The notes below the pieces were generated by a model. The model searched no databases, was not told where the DNA came from, and saw only the letters and a program-made list of their open reading frames with translations. From Rodentibacter myodis (GTDB lineage Bacteria > Pseudomonadota > Gammaproteobacteria > Enterobacterales > Pasteurellaceae): DNA of 64,000 nt. The position numbers were made by a program, and so were the translations under genes. Below are positions 10,207 to 19,964 of this stretch, in pieces (the first letter of the stretch is position 1; each line of letters begins with the position of its first letter). The stretch lies in NCBI RefSeq assembly GCF_001999305.1, contig NZ_MLHQ01000023.1, positions 1-64,000 on the forward strand, in the 5' to 3' direction.

Positions 10207-10904
10207 TGGATACACAAAATCGCGATAACTTTCTGAACAAGTTGGCGGCTAAAATGGGAAAAACCCGTAGCACCCAACCGGAAGCAATGTCAACACCGGT
10301 CAATACCTATCCAACCGAGCGTTTAACACAACTCTCGCAAACCGAACGTGTTGACGAATTTATTCGTTCTGCACAAGCAATGATGGTGGATGTCAATATT
10401 ACGACCGAAGCAGAAGCGGCGAATACTCTCTTGGCATTATGTGAAAAATATGGTGGTGGGGATATTGTCCTCAACACCGATGAAAGATTAAACGCTTTAG
10501 GCATTCCACAAGCCTTAGAGACAAAATACCACTGCCACACTTGGTCGCCGGAAAGTGCAAAAGAAAATATCGACTTTTCAGAAAAAGCCAATATTGGTGT
10601 TGTTTATGCCGATTATGCCTTGGCGGAAACCGGTGGAATCGTCTTGTTTTCAAGTCCGGAACGTGGTCGTTCAGTCAGTTTGTTACCTGAAAAATCTATC
10701 GTTGTGCTACGTAAAAGCCAAGTTGTTCCTCGTGTTGCACAAGTGGCAAAAGTATTACACGAAAAAGCACAACAAGGTGAACGTATGCCTTCTTGTATCA
10801 ATATCATCTCAGGGCCAAGTTCTACGGCAGATATTGAGCTTATCAAAGTGATCGGGGTACACGGGCCTGTTGCCAAGATTTATCTGGTGATTGACGATCT
10901 ATAA
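10206..10904 (+). CDS. lutC: LutC, LUD-domain subunit of L-lactate oxidation
   Basis: LutC (YkgG, DUF162) is the third subunit of the LutABC complex. The 232-residue protein has a variable N-terminus and a C-terminal LUD domain with YADYALAETGGIVLFSS and HGPVAKIYLVIDDL. It overlaps lutB by one base and is the last gene of the operon. A USS hairpin follows its stop. Confidence 0.93.
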   Translation: MDTQNRDNFLNKLAAKMGKTRSTQPEAMSTPVNTYPTERLTQLSQTERVDEFIRSAQAMMVDVNITTEAEAANTLLALCEKYGGGDIVLNTDERLNALGIPQALETKYHCHTWSPESAKENIDFSEKANIGVVYADYALAETGGIVLFSSPERGRSVSLLPEKSIVVLRKSQVVPRVAQVAKVLHEKAQQGERMPSCINIISGPSSTADIELIKVIGVHGPVAKIYLVIDDL

Positions 10905-10911
10905 AAACAAA

Positions 10912-10938
10912 ACCGCACTTTGGGAAACAAAGTGCGGT
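10912..10938 (+). terminator. USS inverted pair after lutC
   Basis: ACCGCACTTT and AAAGTGCGGT form a 10-bp stem with a 7-base loop just past the lutC stop. The following 90 bases to hslU hold nothing else I can name. Confidence 0.75.
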
Positions 10939-11029
10939 CAAATTTTGAAGTGTTTTTCCACGATGATGTAGTAAATTCACAAAGGGAAAATAACAAGACC
11001 CGTAGATACCATAAGAAAACACAACAAAA

Positions 11030-12364
11030 TTAAAGAATAAAACGACTTAAATCCTCATTTTCCACCACTTCACCCAATGCATCTGCAACATAAGTTGCAT
11101 CAATTTTCACAGTTTGTCCGTTCATATCACTGGCATTGAATGAAATTTTATCCATTAAACGTTCCATCACCGTGTGCAAACGGCGCGCACCAATATTTTC
11201 GGTTTTTTCATTCACACGGAATGCCGCTTCGGCAATTTTCTTCACGGCATCTTCGGTAAATTCAATATTCACCCCTTCTGTTGCCATTAAGGCTTTATAT
11301 TGCTCGGTAAGTGAAGCGTGAGGCTCGGTTAAAATACGTTCAAAATCAGCCGCACTTAATGCCGAAAGCTCAACACGAATCGGCAAACGACCTTGTAATT
11401 CAGGAATAAGATCCGAAGGGCGTGCCACTTGGAAGGCACCGGAGGCAATAAACAGAATATGATCGGTTTTCACCATACCGTGTTTGGTACTTACTGTCGA
11501 ACCTTCCACTAATGGCAAGAGATCCCGCTGTACCCCCTCGCGTGAAACATCTGCCCCACTGTACTCGCCTTTTTTACAAATTTTGTCAATCTCATCAATA
11601 AACACAATGCCGTTTTGCTCCACCGCATCAATGGCTTTTTGTTTCAGTTCTTCCGGATTAATTAATTTTGCCGCTTCATCATCAATCAAGGCTTTTAAGG
11701 CATCCTTAATTTTCATTTTGCGTTTTTTGGTTTTCTCGCTACCTAGATTTTGGAACATCGATTGCAACTGACTGGTCATTTCTTCCATTCCCGGCGGTGC
11801 CATAATTTCCACCCCCATAGAAATACCAGCGGAAACATCAATTTCGATTTCTTTATCATCTAATTGACCTTCACGCAATTTTTTACGGAAGGCTTGACGG
11901 GTACTGCTATTGTTATCGCTGTTTTCAACTTGTCCCCATTGATCCTTCGCCGGTGGTAATAACGCATCAAGAATACGCTCTTCTGCCGCATCTTCCGCTT
12001 TTGCTCGATTTTTCGCAATCTCTTGTTGGCGAACCAGTTTCATTGCCCCATCCGTTAAATCACGAATAATAGAATCCACTTCTTTCCCCACATATCCCAC
12101 TTCGGTAAATTTTGTGGCTTCCACTTTAATAAACGGGGCATTCGCCAATTTTGCCAAGCGGCGGGCGATTTCCGTTTTCCCCACGCCGGTTGGGCCAATC
12201 ATTAAAATATTTTTAGGGGTAACTTCGTGGCGCAACGGTTCTTGCAACTGCATACGACGCCAACGATTTCTTAATGCAATCGCCACCGCTCTTTTGGCAT
12301 CCGCTTGCCCAATAATATGTTGATCTAATTCAGAGACAATTTCGCGAGGAGTCATTTCAGACAT
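11030..12364 (-). CDS. hslU: HslU, ATPase subunit of the HslVU protease
   Basis: HslU (ClpY) is the AAA+ unfoldase that drives the HslV peptidase. Visible features are Walker [10 protein letters not shown] near residues 57-65, pore motif GYVGKEVDS, Walker [11 protein letters not shown], a long inserted I domain rich in charged helices (about 110-230), and the conserved C-terminal end DLSRFIL that docks into HslV. Length is 444 residues. It follows hslV by 60 bases in the same direction, which is the usual hslVU order. Confidence 0.98.
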   Translation of the reverse strand: MSEMTPREIVSELDQHIIGQADAKRAVAIALRNRWRRMQLQEPLRHEVTPKNILMIGPTGVGKTEIARRLAKLANAPFIKVEATKFTEVGYVGKEVDSIIRDLTDGAMKLVRQQEIAKNRAKAEDAAEERILDALLPPAKDQWGQVENSDNNSSTRQAFRKKLREGQLDDKEIEIDVSAGISMGVEIMAPPGMEEMTSQLQSMFQNLGSEKTKKRKMKIKDALKALIDDEAAKLINPEELKQKAIDAVEQNGIVFIDEIDKICKKGEYSGADVSREGVQRDLLPLVEGSTVSTKHGMVKTDHILFIASGAFQVARPSDLIPELQGRLPIRVELSALSAADFERILTEPHASLTEQYKALMATEGVNIEFTEDAVKKIAEAAFRVNEKTENIGARRLHTVMERLMDKISFNASDMNGQTVKIDATYVADALGEVVENEDLSRFIL

Positions 12365-12424
12365 AATTTATTCCTTGGTTGTGATATTCCGTCTATTAAC
12401 GGATGAAAAAATGAATAGATAAAA

Positions 12425-12952
12425 TTAATTCGGTAACGTTTCAATGGTGAAATTGGTATTCGTGAACACGCAAATATCACCGGCAATCTTTAATGATTTT
12501 TCCACAATTTCACGGGCGGAAAGATCCGTATTGTCCACCAACGCACGTGCCGCCGACAGGGCATAATTCCCACCCGAACCAATTGCAAGAATCTGATCTT
12601 CTTCCGGTTGCACCACATCACCGATACCGGTAATGATTAAACTTTCTTTTTCATCGGCAACAATGAGCATTGCTTCCAATTTACGCAACGCACGATCCGT
12701 GCGCCAATCTTTTGCCAATTCGACCGCACTTTTCAGCAAATGTCCTTGGTGCATTTCAAGTTTACGTTCAAAAAGCTCAAACAGGGTGAAAGCATCTGCC
12801 GTACCACCGGCAAACCCCGCCAAGACTTTACCATTGTATAAACGGCGAACTTTACGCGCATTGCCTTTCATCACCGTGTTTCCCAAAGAAACCTGCCCAT
12901 CACCGCCTACAACCACTTGTCCATTACGGCGTACACTTACAATCGTTGTCAT
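12425..12952 (-). CDS. hslV: HslV, peptidase subunit of the HslVU protease
   Basis: HslV (ClpQ) is a proteasome-beta-like threonine peptidase. After removal of Met1, Thr2 of [22 protein letters not shown] becomes the nucleophile. The 175-residue length is typical. AAAGGAC precedes the start. An internal USS (about 12722-12731) encodes part of SAVELAK. It is probably heat-shock regulated as in other gammaproteobacteria, although I did not identify a sigma-32 promoter. Confidence 0.98.
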   Translation of the reverse strand: MTTIVSVRRNGQVVVGGDGQVSLGNTVMKGNARKVRRLYNGKVLAGFAGGTADAFTLFELFERKLEMHQGHLLKSAVELAKDWRTDRALRKLEAMLIVADEKESLIITGIGDVVQPEEDQILAIGSGGNYALSAARALVDNTDLSAREIVEKSLKIAGDICVFTNTNFTIETLPN

Positions 12953-13109
12953 TATTCTGTCCTTTTAAAGAAAAAACTTGCCCGCTATATGGCGGTTGCA
13001 TTACGAAAATTCAAGTGATTTTTCGTTTTAATGCTCAATTTCCTTTTATTTAATCCCACTTTTTTAAAATGCATTTATGCTAAAATCCATTAAAAATTTG
13101 AGGTTTATT

Positions 13110-14711
13110 ATGACAGATTGGAACATACCTTTTCTTACACTCCTTGCCGTATCCTTTTTTATTTTAATCATTCTCGGTTTTCTACTGGCACGCCGTATCC
13201 GTGATGTGCAGGAATTACAACAAGACTTAAATAAAACCAACCACGATTTTAATCAACTTGCCGCCCGTTTTGATGTGTTGGCTCAACAAAAAAATCGCTT
13301 AGAACAACAAACCGTCAAGGCACAAACAGAAAGTGAAGGCTTGCAAATTCGTCTAGGTGAGCGTGATGAAAAAATCGCCTATCTCATCAAAGAATTAGAT
13401 GAAGAACAGCTTCGCAACGATCAAATCGGCGCACAAATCACTGCCTTAAAAGAACGCTTTGGCATTGCTTCGGCACAGGCGGAAAGCCTACAAACCCAGT
13501 TGCAACAAAATCAAACCCATTTACTCCGCAAAGAACAAGAAGTGCAAAATTTAACGGAAAAATTGACCGCACTTTCGCAAGAACTCACGGAATTAAAAAC
13601 CACGTTGGCGGAAAAAGAAAAGCATTTTGCCGAACAACAACAAAATATCGAACAATCAAAACAACAACTTGGTATTGAATTTCAAAATCTTGCCAATCGC
13701 ATTTTAGAAGAAAAAAGCCGTTCCTTTAATCAAACCAATCAAACGGCATTAGAAACCTTGCTAAAACCTTTCCGTGAGCAAATTGAAGGCTTCCAAAAAC
13801 GGGTGAATGAAATTCACTCGGAATCCCTAAAAGGCAATGCGGGCTTAGAAGCCGAAATTAAAAAAGTGTTGGAAATCGGGCTAAATATGTCGCAAGAAGC
13901 CAACAATCTCACTTCCGCACTCAAGGGAGAAAAGAAAACCCTAGGAAATTGGGGCGAAGTGCAACTGGAACGCGCTCTTCAACTCGCAGGCTTAATTGAA
14001 AACGTCCATTACAGCGCACAAGCACACTTCAAAGATGAGCTGGGCGGGCGAAATTATCCCGATTTTGTATTGAATTTACCTGACAACAAAAACATTATTA
14101 TCGACAGCAAAATGTCCTTGGTGGATTATGAAAGTGCGGTCAATGCTGAGGAAGATTTTGAACAGGAACGCCTAATGAAAGCGCATATTAAAGCACTTAA
14201 AAATCATATTGATGATCTTCACAAAAAAGATTACAGCAACCTCATCGGTATGTGTAGCCCCAATTTTGTCTTGATGTTTATTGCCGTTGAACCGGCATAT
14301 ATTGAAGCACTGAAATTAGATCCAACCTTGTTCAATTACGGTTATGAGAAAAATGTGATTATGGTATCTCACACCACCCTAATGCCGATTTTACGAACCG
14401 TTGCCAACCTATGGCGTATAGAACGGGGTAATGCAGAAGCCAAAGAAATCGCCGAAAAAGCCGGAGAAATTTATAATCAAATTTGCTTGGTTGCCGAACG
14501 CTTGAATAAACTGGGAAATACCCTTTCTACCGTCAGCAATCAATATAACAGCACAGTAACCGCATTGGTGGGGCAGCAAGGCTTAGTGGGTAAAGTGGAG
14601 CGATTCAAAGATTTATCCGCCAAAGCCAATAAAATTATGCCGAATGTGGAATTATTACATAATGACGTAGATTTAAGCCGCCTATCCCTCATTACGCAAG
14701 AACAAAAATAA
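13110..14711 (+). CDS. rmuC: RmuC-family DNA recombination protein
   Basis: RmuC limits rearrangement at inverted repeats in E. coli and has a nuclease-like fold. The protein begins with one membrane anchor (about 8-30), continues with a long coiled coil (about 35-190, rich in Gln and Glu), and ends with the conserved domain containing GNWGEVQLERALQLAGL, YPDFVLNLPDNKNIIIDSKMS and MVSHTTLMPILRTVANLWR. I chose 13110 (MTDWNIP, 533 residues) because GAGG lies 6 bases upstream; a start at 13077 is also open. Two USS lie inside the gene. Confidence 0.93.
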   Translation: MTDWNIPFLTLLAVSFFILIILGFLLARRIRDVQELQQDLNKTNHDFNQLAARFDVLAQQKNRLEQQTVKAQTESEGLQIRLGERDEKIAYLIKELDEEQLRNDQIGAQITALKERFGIASAQAESLQTQLQQNQTHLLRKEQEVQNLTEKLTALSQELTELKTTLAEKEKHFAEQQQNIEQSKQQLGIEFQNLANRILEEKSRSFNQTNQTALETLLKPFREQIEGFQKRVNEIHSESLKGNAGLEAEIKKVLEIGLNMSQEANNLTSALKGEKKTLGNWGEVQLERALQLAGLIENVHYSAQAHFKDELGGRNYPDFVLNLPDNKNIIIDSKMSLVDYESAVNAEEDFEQERLMKAHIKALKNHIDDLHKKDYSNLIGMCSPNFVLMFIAVEPAYIEALKLDPTLFNYGYEKNVIMVSHTTLMPILRTVANLWRIERGNAEAKEIAEKAGEIYNQICLVAERLNKLGNTLSTVSNQYNSTVTALVGQQGLVGKVERFKDLSAKANKIMPNVELLHNDVDLSRLSLITQEQK

Positions 14712-14737
14712 TCCCACAATTCAGCCTTGCTATTTTC

Positions 14738-14767
14738 AAAAAAACTGCTATTTTTTGGCGGTTTTTT
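14738..14767 (+). terminator. Likely terminator after rmuC
   Basis: An A-rich arm ending CTGC pairs with GCGGTTTTTT across a T-rich loop, and further T follows. It lies about 27 bases after the rmuC stop and just before the next gene. Confidence 0.6.
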
Positions 14768-14800
14768 ATTTCTGAACATAGCAAAACTTAGGAAAAATAA

Positions 14801-15352
14801 ATGGAACAACAAAAATCACAAGATCCCTACGCAAAATATAATCGACAATCAAACGCCATTAGCAAAATTGTTTTTGCCAGCCGCTGGCTGCAATTACCGA
14901 TTTACCTTGGGCTTGTTGTCGTACAAGGTATTTACGCCTATAAATTTATGAAATCCCTTTGGCATCTAATTACCAACATTAACGAAATGGATTCCAACAC
15001 CATTATGCTCGCCGTGTTAAATCTTATTGATGTGGTAATGATTGCCAACTTACTTGTAATGGTAACCATTGGCGGCTATGAGATTTTCGTCTCCAAACTA
15101 AAAACACGCAATCACCCTGATCAACCGGAATGGATGAGCCACGTAAACGCAACCGTATTGAAAGTAAAGCTCTCAATGTCGATCATCACCATTTCATCTA
15201 TCCATATGCTACAAACCTTTGTCAATGTTAGTAATTTGCCGGAAAAAACAATGATGTGGCAGCTTTTCTTACACCTTGGCTTCTTAGTCTCGGCGATTGC
15301 CTTGGCTTATACAGACAAAATTCTTTATAGCACCAGCCACAAAACGCACTAA
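14801..15352 (+). CDS. yqhA: YqhA/UPF0114 family inner-membrane protein
   Basis: A 183-residue polytopic membrane protein of the UPF0114 (YqhA) family. Hydrophobic stretches occur at about 28-50, 60-90, 120-145 and 150-172, with the recognisable run [20 protein letters not shown]. The function of the family is not established. The last base of its stop is the first base of the rluE start (TAATG), so the two are translated from one message. Confidence 0.88.
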   Translation: MEQQKSQDPYAKYNRQSNAISKIVFASRWLQLPIYLGLVVVQGIYAYKFMKSLWHLITNINEMDSNTIMLAVLNLIDVVMIANLLVMVTIGGYEIFVSKLKTRNHPDQPEWMSHVNATVLKVKLSMSIITISSIHMLQTFVNVSNLPEKTMMWQLFLHLGFLVSAIALAYTDKILYSTSHKTH

Positions 15353-16020
15353 TGAAAAAATTTCCCTCACGCAACAACGCCAACAAAAGCCCTGTTGGCG
15401 TTTCTTTCAAAACCCGTAAACCCAAAATAAAAACGCCCGTAAAAACAAGGGTTATTCTTTTTAATAAACCTTTCGATGTCCTCACCCAATTCACCGATGA
15501 AAATGGGCGAACCACGCTGAAAGATTTCATTCCAATCCCCAATGTCTATGCGGCAGGACGATTGGATCGCGACAGCGAAGGCTTACTCATTCTCACCAAT
15601 AACGGCGTATTACAGCAACGACTTGCCGATCCAAAATTCAAAACGGAAAAAACCTATTGGGTGCAGGTGGAAGGCGAACCAAAGGAACAGGATTTAACAC
15701 GGCTACGCCAAGGAATAGAACTAAAAGACGGAATGACAAAACCGGCAAAAGTGCGGTTAATTTCAGCACCGAATTTATGGCAACGCCTCCCACCAATCCG
15801 CGAGCGAAAATCCATCCCCACATCTTGGTTAGAAATAAAAATCACCGAAGGCCGCAACCGCCAAGTCCGCCGAATGACGGCACATATCGGCTTCCCCACC
15901 TTACGTTTAGTGCGTTATCAAATGGGAATATTATCTATTGAAGGATTACCTAATGGCGAATATCGGGAGCTGTCAGAAAAAGAAATTGAATTGTTATTCC
16001 TTTCGTTAAAACAAAAATAA
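15352..16020 (+). CDS. rluE: 23S rRNA pseudouridine(2457) synthase RluE
   Basis: A small RsuA-family pseudouridine synthase. The catalytic motif [11 protein letters not shown] places the nucleophile at Asp72. RILFNKP-like and [10 protein letters not shown] motifs flank the active site. There is no N-terminal S4 domain; instead the first 30 residues are basic and low-complexity ([16 protein letters not shown]), which is the RluE pattern. RluE modifies U2457 in E. coli 23S rRNA; RluF-type specificity is less likely on length. Its stop codon sits inside a bidirectional terminator stem. Confidence 0.88.
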   Translation: MKKFPSRNNANKSPVGVSFKTRKPKIKTPVKTRVILFNKPFDVLTQFTDENGRTTLKDFIPIPNVYAAGRLDRDSEGLLILTNNGVLQQRLADPKFKTEKTYWVQVEGEPKEQDLTRLRQGIELKDGMTKPAKVRLISAPNLWQRLPPIRERKSIPTSWLEIKITEGRNRQVRRMTAHIGFPTLRLVRYQMGILSIEGLPNGEYRELSEKEIELLFLSLKQK

Positions 16021-16040
16021 GGTGTAAACTGCACCTTATT
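16016..16040. terminator. Bidirectional terminator between convergent genes
   Basis: AATAAGGTG pairs with CACCTTATT across a 7-base loop. It lies between rluE (plus) and the lysine-rich protein gene (minus) and is AT-rich on both sides. Confidence 0.7.
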
Positions 16041-16055
16041 CATTTCCACACGATA

Positions 16056-16778
16056 TTAAAATATCGCTTGTGCATTTTCCACCTGAACAAAAAAGCCATT
16101 TCCATTCAAAATCACGCTGTAATCCGTTTGGTATTTTTTACCGCTTGTTTCCACTAAAGCGTGGCAACTACGAATTCCCTGCTGCGGATAATGTTGTGTT
16201 TCGCGGGTTTGGCTGAGTTGTTTTACTGTCATTGGTACACCGGTTGCCTTACCTTGTTGTTTGAAAGCATCGGATAATACTTTAACCACGTTATCGTCTT
16301 GGCATTTCGGCACGACTACCATTTTTTTCGCTTGGCTCAGTGGTAACGCTTTAGCCGCATTGTTTTCTGTTTTTTCGCCCTTTTTATCCATATTTTTTGC
16401 TTTTGCCAATGTGGTTTTTGGGGCGTTATTGAGCTCCTTTCGGGAAGCGGATTTCGTTGCTAACTTAGTTGATTTTTTATCCGTAGAACGTTGTTTTTTC
16501 AGCATTTTTTGATCGGCTTTTGCCACCGATTTTTTCTGCACCGTCTTTTTATTTTCTACACTTTTTTTCGTCTTTTTTGCCTTAACCGACTTTTTATCTA
16601 CCACTTTTTTTGTGGATGTAGTTTTCACCACAAGTTTTTTCTCAGCCTGTTTTTTTACCGATGTGTTTTTCGTCTGTTTGACACTTTGTTTGATGGGGCT
16701 TTTTTGTGCCGGGGCAGCCATTGCCGAGACGGCAAGAAAAGGTAACAACGCCAATAACACCTTGACTAATTTTTTCAT
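16056..16778 (-). CDS. Exported lysine-rich protein of unknown function
   Basis: I do not recognise a characterised family. The 240-residue protein has a clear signal peptide (MKKLVKVLLALLPFLAVSAMA, cleavage near AMA-AP). A lysine-, serine- and threonine-rich region without predicted structure follows (about 23-125). The C-terminal part (about 150-240) looks folded and has two cysteines (PKCQDD and IRSCHA) that could form a disulfide. The start at 16778 gives AAGGAG a 6-base spacing; the ATG at 16784 directly abuts that site. It could be a periplasmic or surface nucleic-acid or cell-wall binding protein, but that is only a guess from charge. Confidence 0.8.
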   Translation of the reverse strand: MKKLVKVLLALLPFLAVSAMAAPAQKSPIKQSVKQTKNTSVKKQAEKKLVVKTTSTKKVVDKKSVKAKKTKKSVENKKTVQKKSVAKADQKMLKKQRSTDKKSTKLATKSASRKELNNAPKTTLAKAKNMDKKGEKTENNAAKALPLSQAKKMVVVPKCQDDNVVKVLSDAFKQQGKATGVPMTVKQLSQTRETQHYPQQGIRSCHALVETSGKKYQTDYSVILNGNGFFVQVENAQAIF

Positions 16779-16795
16779 TTTCATCTCCTTAAACA

Positions 16796-16824
16796 AAAAG
16801 TGCGGTTAAAACTAACCGCACTTT
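16796..16824 (-). terminator. USS inverted pair after gpmA
   Basis: AAAAGTGCGGTTA and TAACCGCACTTT form a hairpin between the gpmA stop and the start of the lysine-rich protein gene. As a terminator it would serve gpmA; it also lies directly upstream of the next gene's ribosome binding site. Confidence 0.7.
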
Positions 16825-16840
16825 AATACTCAAATTAACA

Positions 16841-17524
16841 TTACAGATAATAATGTTCTACGTAGTTTAATTTATCATCCAGTTTTAATACTAACGGCTG
16901 ACCGGTTGGGATTTCAAAATCCATAATTTCTGCGTCAGAAATGCCGATAATATGTTTTGCTAAGGCACGAAGTGAGTTACCGTGTGCTACCACTAAAACA
17001 CGTTTGCCGGAAAGCATTGCCGGAGCGATTTGGTCTTCCCAGAACGGAAGCGCACGCTCTAAAGTGAGTTTTAAATTTTCTGCATTTGGCACCACATCAG
17101 CCGGAATGTTGGCATAACGGCGGTCATTGTGTGCGGAATTTGGATCTTGCGGATCTAAATCCGGTGGAGAAATATCGTAAGAACGGCGCCAAATGTGAAC
17201 TTGTTCGTCACCATATTGCTCTGCCGTTGCTTTTTTGTCTAATCCTTGTAATGCCCCATAGTGACGTTCGTTTAAACGCCAGTTTTTGACTTGAGGAATC
17301 CATAATTGGTGCGATTCTTCCAATACGATGTTACAAGTTTTGATTGCACGGGTTAAAACAGAAGTGAACGCAATATCAAATTCGTAACCTGCATCCAATA
17401 ATTTTTTACCTGCGGCTTTGGCTTCTTCCACACCACGTTCGGTGAGGTTGACATCACGCCAACCGGTGAATAAGTTTTTTGCATTCCATTCACTGAAACC
17501 GTGACGGATAAAGACTAATTCCAT
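16841..17524 (-). CDS. gpmA: 2,3-bisphosphoglycerate-dependent phosphoglycerate mutase
   Basis: GpmA interconverts 3- and 2-phosphoglycerate in glycolysis and gluconeogenesis. The phosphohistidine motif IRHGFSEWN places the catalytic histidine at residue 8. The second conserved block is [11 protein letters not shown]. Length (227 residues) matches the short gammaproteobacterial dPGM form. AGGAG lies just before the ATG. It is divergent from envC, with about 200 bases between them for two promoters. Confidence 0.98.
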   Translation of the reverse strand: MELVFIRHGFSEWNAKNLFTGWRDVNLTERGVEEAKAAGKKLLDAGYEFDIAFTSVLTRAIKTCNIVLEESHQLWIPQVKNWRLNERHYGALQGLDKKATAEQYGDEQVHIWRRSYDISPPDLDPQDPNSAHNDRRYANIPADVVPNAENLKLTLERALPFWEDQIAPAMLSGKRVLVVAHGNSLRALAKHIIGISDAEIMDFEIPTGQPLVLKLDDKLNYVEHYYL

Positions 17525-17727
17525 AAGGATCTCCTAAGGGTATGTTGTTAAAAATAAACCGGCACTTTATAGCAAAAAATCATTGGCTTTAAAAGCGAAA
17601 AGGCGTGTTTTCCTGATCTTTCGCAAAAAATCGGGTGTTGGCGTTTTAGCCCTCTTAAAATAATGCTACTATTCACAATCTGCGAATTTTCTTTACGCAC
17701 CTTATTTTTATCTCTAGAGTTTGACCT

Positions 17728-18960
17728 ATGCAATATTGGAAAGCGAGTATAAAAACATTTTCAAAAATGACCGCACTTTTTGCCTGTGGGATAATGGGGT
17801 TTTCACCATTCGGCTACGGCAACAACCTGAATCAAATTCAACAACAGATCAAACAACAAGAATCAAAACTTGCCGAACAAAAACGTCAACAGGCGAAACT
17901 TCAATCCACCTTAAAAAATCAAGAAAGTAAAATTAATTCCGTTGCAGGCGAATTGCGGGAAACAGAACTCAGCTTGAAAGAAATTCGCAAGCAAATCACC
18001 GAGGCAGATAAACAAATCAAGCAATTAGAAAAAAAAGAGCGTGAGCAAAAAGCCAAACTGGCAAAACAAATGGATGTGATTTATCGTTCGGGCCTAAATC
18101 CTTCCGTATTGGAAAGAATGTTCTCTGAAGATGCGAAAAAAGCGGCGCGGATGAAGGTGTATTACGAACATTTAAACCAAGCCCGCATTGAGATGATCCA
18201 TAATCTGCAAGCCACGCAAGCCCAAATTGTGAAACAAAAAGAAGCAATTTTAGGGCAACAGCAAAACCATCGGGATCAGCTTTCTACACAAAAAAAACAA
18301 CAACAGGAATTAGAAAAAATCCAGCGTGAACGTCAATCCACGCTTAATGAAATCAACAAAAGTATTCATCAAGATCAAAATAAATTAGAACGCTTGCGGG
18401 CAAACGAAACCGCTTTACGCCAAGAAATTCAACGGGCAGAACAAACCGCCCGTCAGCAAGAACAACGGGAACGTGAAGCCTTGGCACAGCGTAAACAGGC
18501 GGAAGAAAAACGCACCGCCAAACCTTATAAACCTACCGCTCAAGAGCGACAGTTGATTAACAGCACCAACGGCTTGGGGGCGGCAAAACGCCAATATAAT
18601 AAACCGGTGAACGGTTCAACCTTATATGCCTTTGGTTCGGCACAAGCCGGTGAAGCCCGTTGGAAAGGAATGGTGATTGCCGCCCCAAACGGTACGGCAG
18701 TACGAGCGATTGCCGGCGGTCGTGTGATTCTTGCCGGTCCGCTTAATGGTTATGGCTATATGGTGATTATCAAACACGGAGAAAGCGATTTGAGTTTATA
18801 TGGCTTTAACCAAGCGGTGTTTGTGAAACCGAATCAACTGGTGTCTGCCGGTCAAACCATTGCGCAGGTAGGCAATACCGGCGAACTTTCCCGTCCGGCG
18901 TTGTACTTTGGCATTAGCCGTAAAGGCGTACCGGTCAATCCGGCAGGATGGATAAAATAA
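17728..18960 (+). CDS. envC: EnvC, murein hydrolase activator
   Basis: EnvC is recruited by FtsEX and activates the amidases AmiA and AmiB at the septum. The 410-residue protein has an N-terminal export signal (about 1-34), a long coiled coil rich in Gln, Lys and Glu (about 35-265), and a C-terminal LytM/M23 domain (about 300-405). The M23 zinc ligands are degenerate: the usual LHFEI-type motif reads LYFGISRKG. This fits an activator rather than a peptidase. A USS encodes TALF within the signal peptide. yibQ overlaps its stop by one base. Confidence 0.95.
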   Translation: MQYWKASIKTFSKMTALFACGIMGFSPFGYGNNLNQIQQQIKQQESKLAEQKRQQAKLQSTLKNQESKINSVAGELRETELSLKEIRKQITEADKQIKQLEKKEREQKAKLAKQMDVIYRSGLNPSVLERMFSEDAKKAARMKVYYEHLNQARIEMIHNLQATQAQIVKQKEAILGQQQNHRDQLSTQKKQQQELEKIQRERQSTLNEINKSIHQDQNKLERLRANETALRQEIQRAEQTARQQEQREREALAQRKQAEEKRTAKPYKPTAQERQLINSTNGLGAAKRQYNKPVNGSTLYAFGSAQAGEARWKGMVIAAPNGTAVRAIAGGRVILAGPLNGYGYMVIIKHGESDLSLYGFNQAVFVKPNQLVSAGQTIAQVGNTGELSRPALYFGISRKGVPVNPAGWIK

Positions 18961-19802
18961 TGAATAACACATTAAAAAGTGCGGTTAAAAATTTACTGTT
19001 TTTTTCAACCGCACTTTTCTCAAGCCTTAGCCTCGCACAAAGTAAACTCGCTATTGTGATTGATGATGTAGGCTATCACCCAAAAGAAGATGCGGCAATT
19101 TTCGCGATGCCGCGTGAAATTTCCGTGGCGATTATTCCTGTCGCCCCCTATGCCCGCCAACGAAATCTGGAAGCCAAAAATCAAGGGCGTGATATTCTTA
19201 TTCATCTACCAATGCAACCTGTCAGCCAAGTAAAAATTGAAGAAGGCGGTCTGCATTTAGGGATGTCGGCAGAACAGGTTAGCCATCGTGTTCAAACGGC
19301 AAAAAATATCGTAAGTTATGCCATTGGTATGAATAATCATATGGGCAGTGCCGCAACGGCAGATACAACCTTAATGACCCATTTAATGCGTGCATTAAAC
19401 GCACAGCATTTGTTCTTTTTAGACAGTCGAACCATTGGCAAATCCGTTGCAGGGAAAATCGCCAAAGAACAAGGCGTGCGGGCGTTGGATCGCCATATTT
19501 TTCTTGATGACAGTAATGAATTTGCCGATGTCCAACGCCAATTCCAAGCGGCAATCCAATACGCCCGAAAACACGGTACGGCGATCGCGATCGGACACCC
19601 ACGTAAAAATACCGTTGCCGTATTACAACAAGGGCTGAAAAATTTACCGGCGGATATTCAACTGGTGGGAATGGGCAGTTTATGGCGTAACGAACGTATT
19701 GTACCGCCGAAACCATTTATTCTGCTCTTTAATGATACGCCAGCCCCCACTTCGCAAGCCCCCTATGAGCCAATTCCTTTGCTACGGGGCGTGCCAAAAT
19801 AA
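18960..19802 (+). CDS. yibQ: YibQ-family divergent polysaccharide deacetylase
   Basis: A 280-residue periplasmic protein of the divergent polysaccharide deacetylase family, usually encoded after envC. A signal peptide (about 1-27, ending SLSLAQ) precedes a NodB-like fold with IDDVGYH, MNNHMGS, FLDSRTIG and IGHPRKNT. I start at 18960, which overlaps the envC TAA in TAATG; an in-frame ATG at 18948 is equally open. Its signal peptide codons contain two USS in inverted orientation (18974-19018). The enzymatic activity of this family is not proven. Confidence 0.92.
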   Translation: MNNTLKSAVKNLLFFSTALFSSLSLAQSKLAIVIDDVGYHPKEDAAIFAMPREISVAIIPVAPYARQRNLEAKNQGRDILIHLPMQPVSQVKIEEGGLHLGMSAEQVSHRVQTAKNIVSYAIGMNNHMGSAATADTTLMTHLMRALNAQHLFFLDSRTIGKSVAGKIAKEQGVRALDRHIFLDDSNEFADVQRQFQAAIQYARKHGTAIAIGHPRKNTVAVLQQGLKNLPADIQLVGMGSLWRNERIVPPKPFILLFNDTPAPTSQAPYEPIPLLRGVPK

Positions 19803-19964
19803 AAACGGCGGAATAAATTTCCGACGATATGTATTTAAAAGAAATTGGGAATACCACAATTGGCATTTGCATTGAAAACTAAAAAAATTTTAATGGATTA
19901 ATATGCTATTCAAATGACTTCCACCTTGCGCGTTGGTTTCCATCATACTGCCATTTTCAATGTA

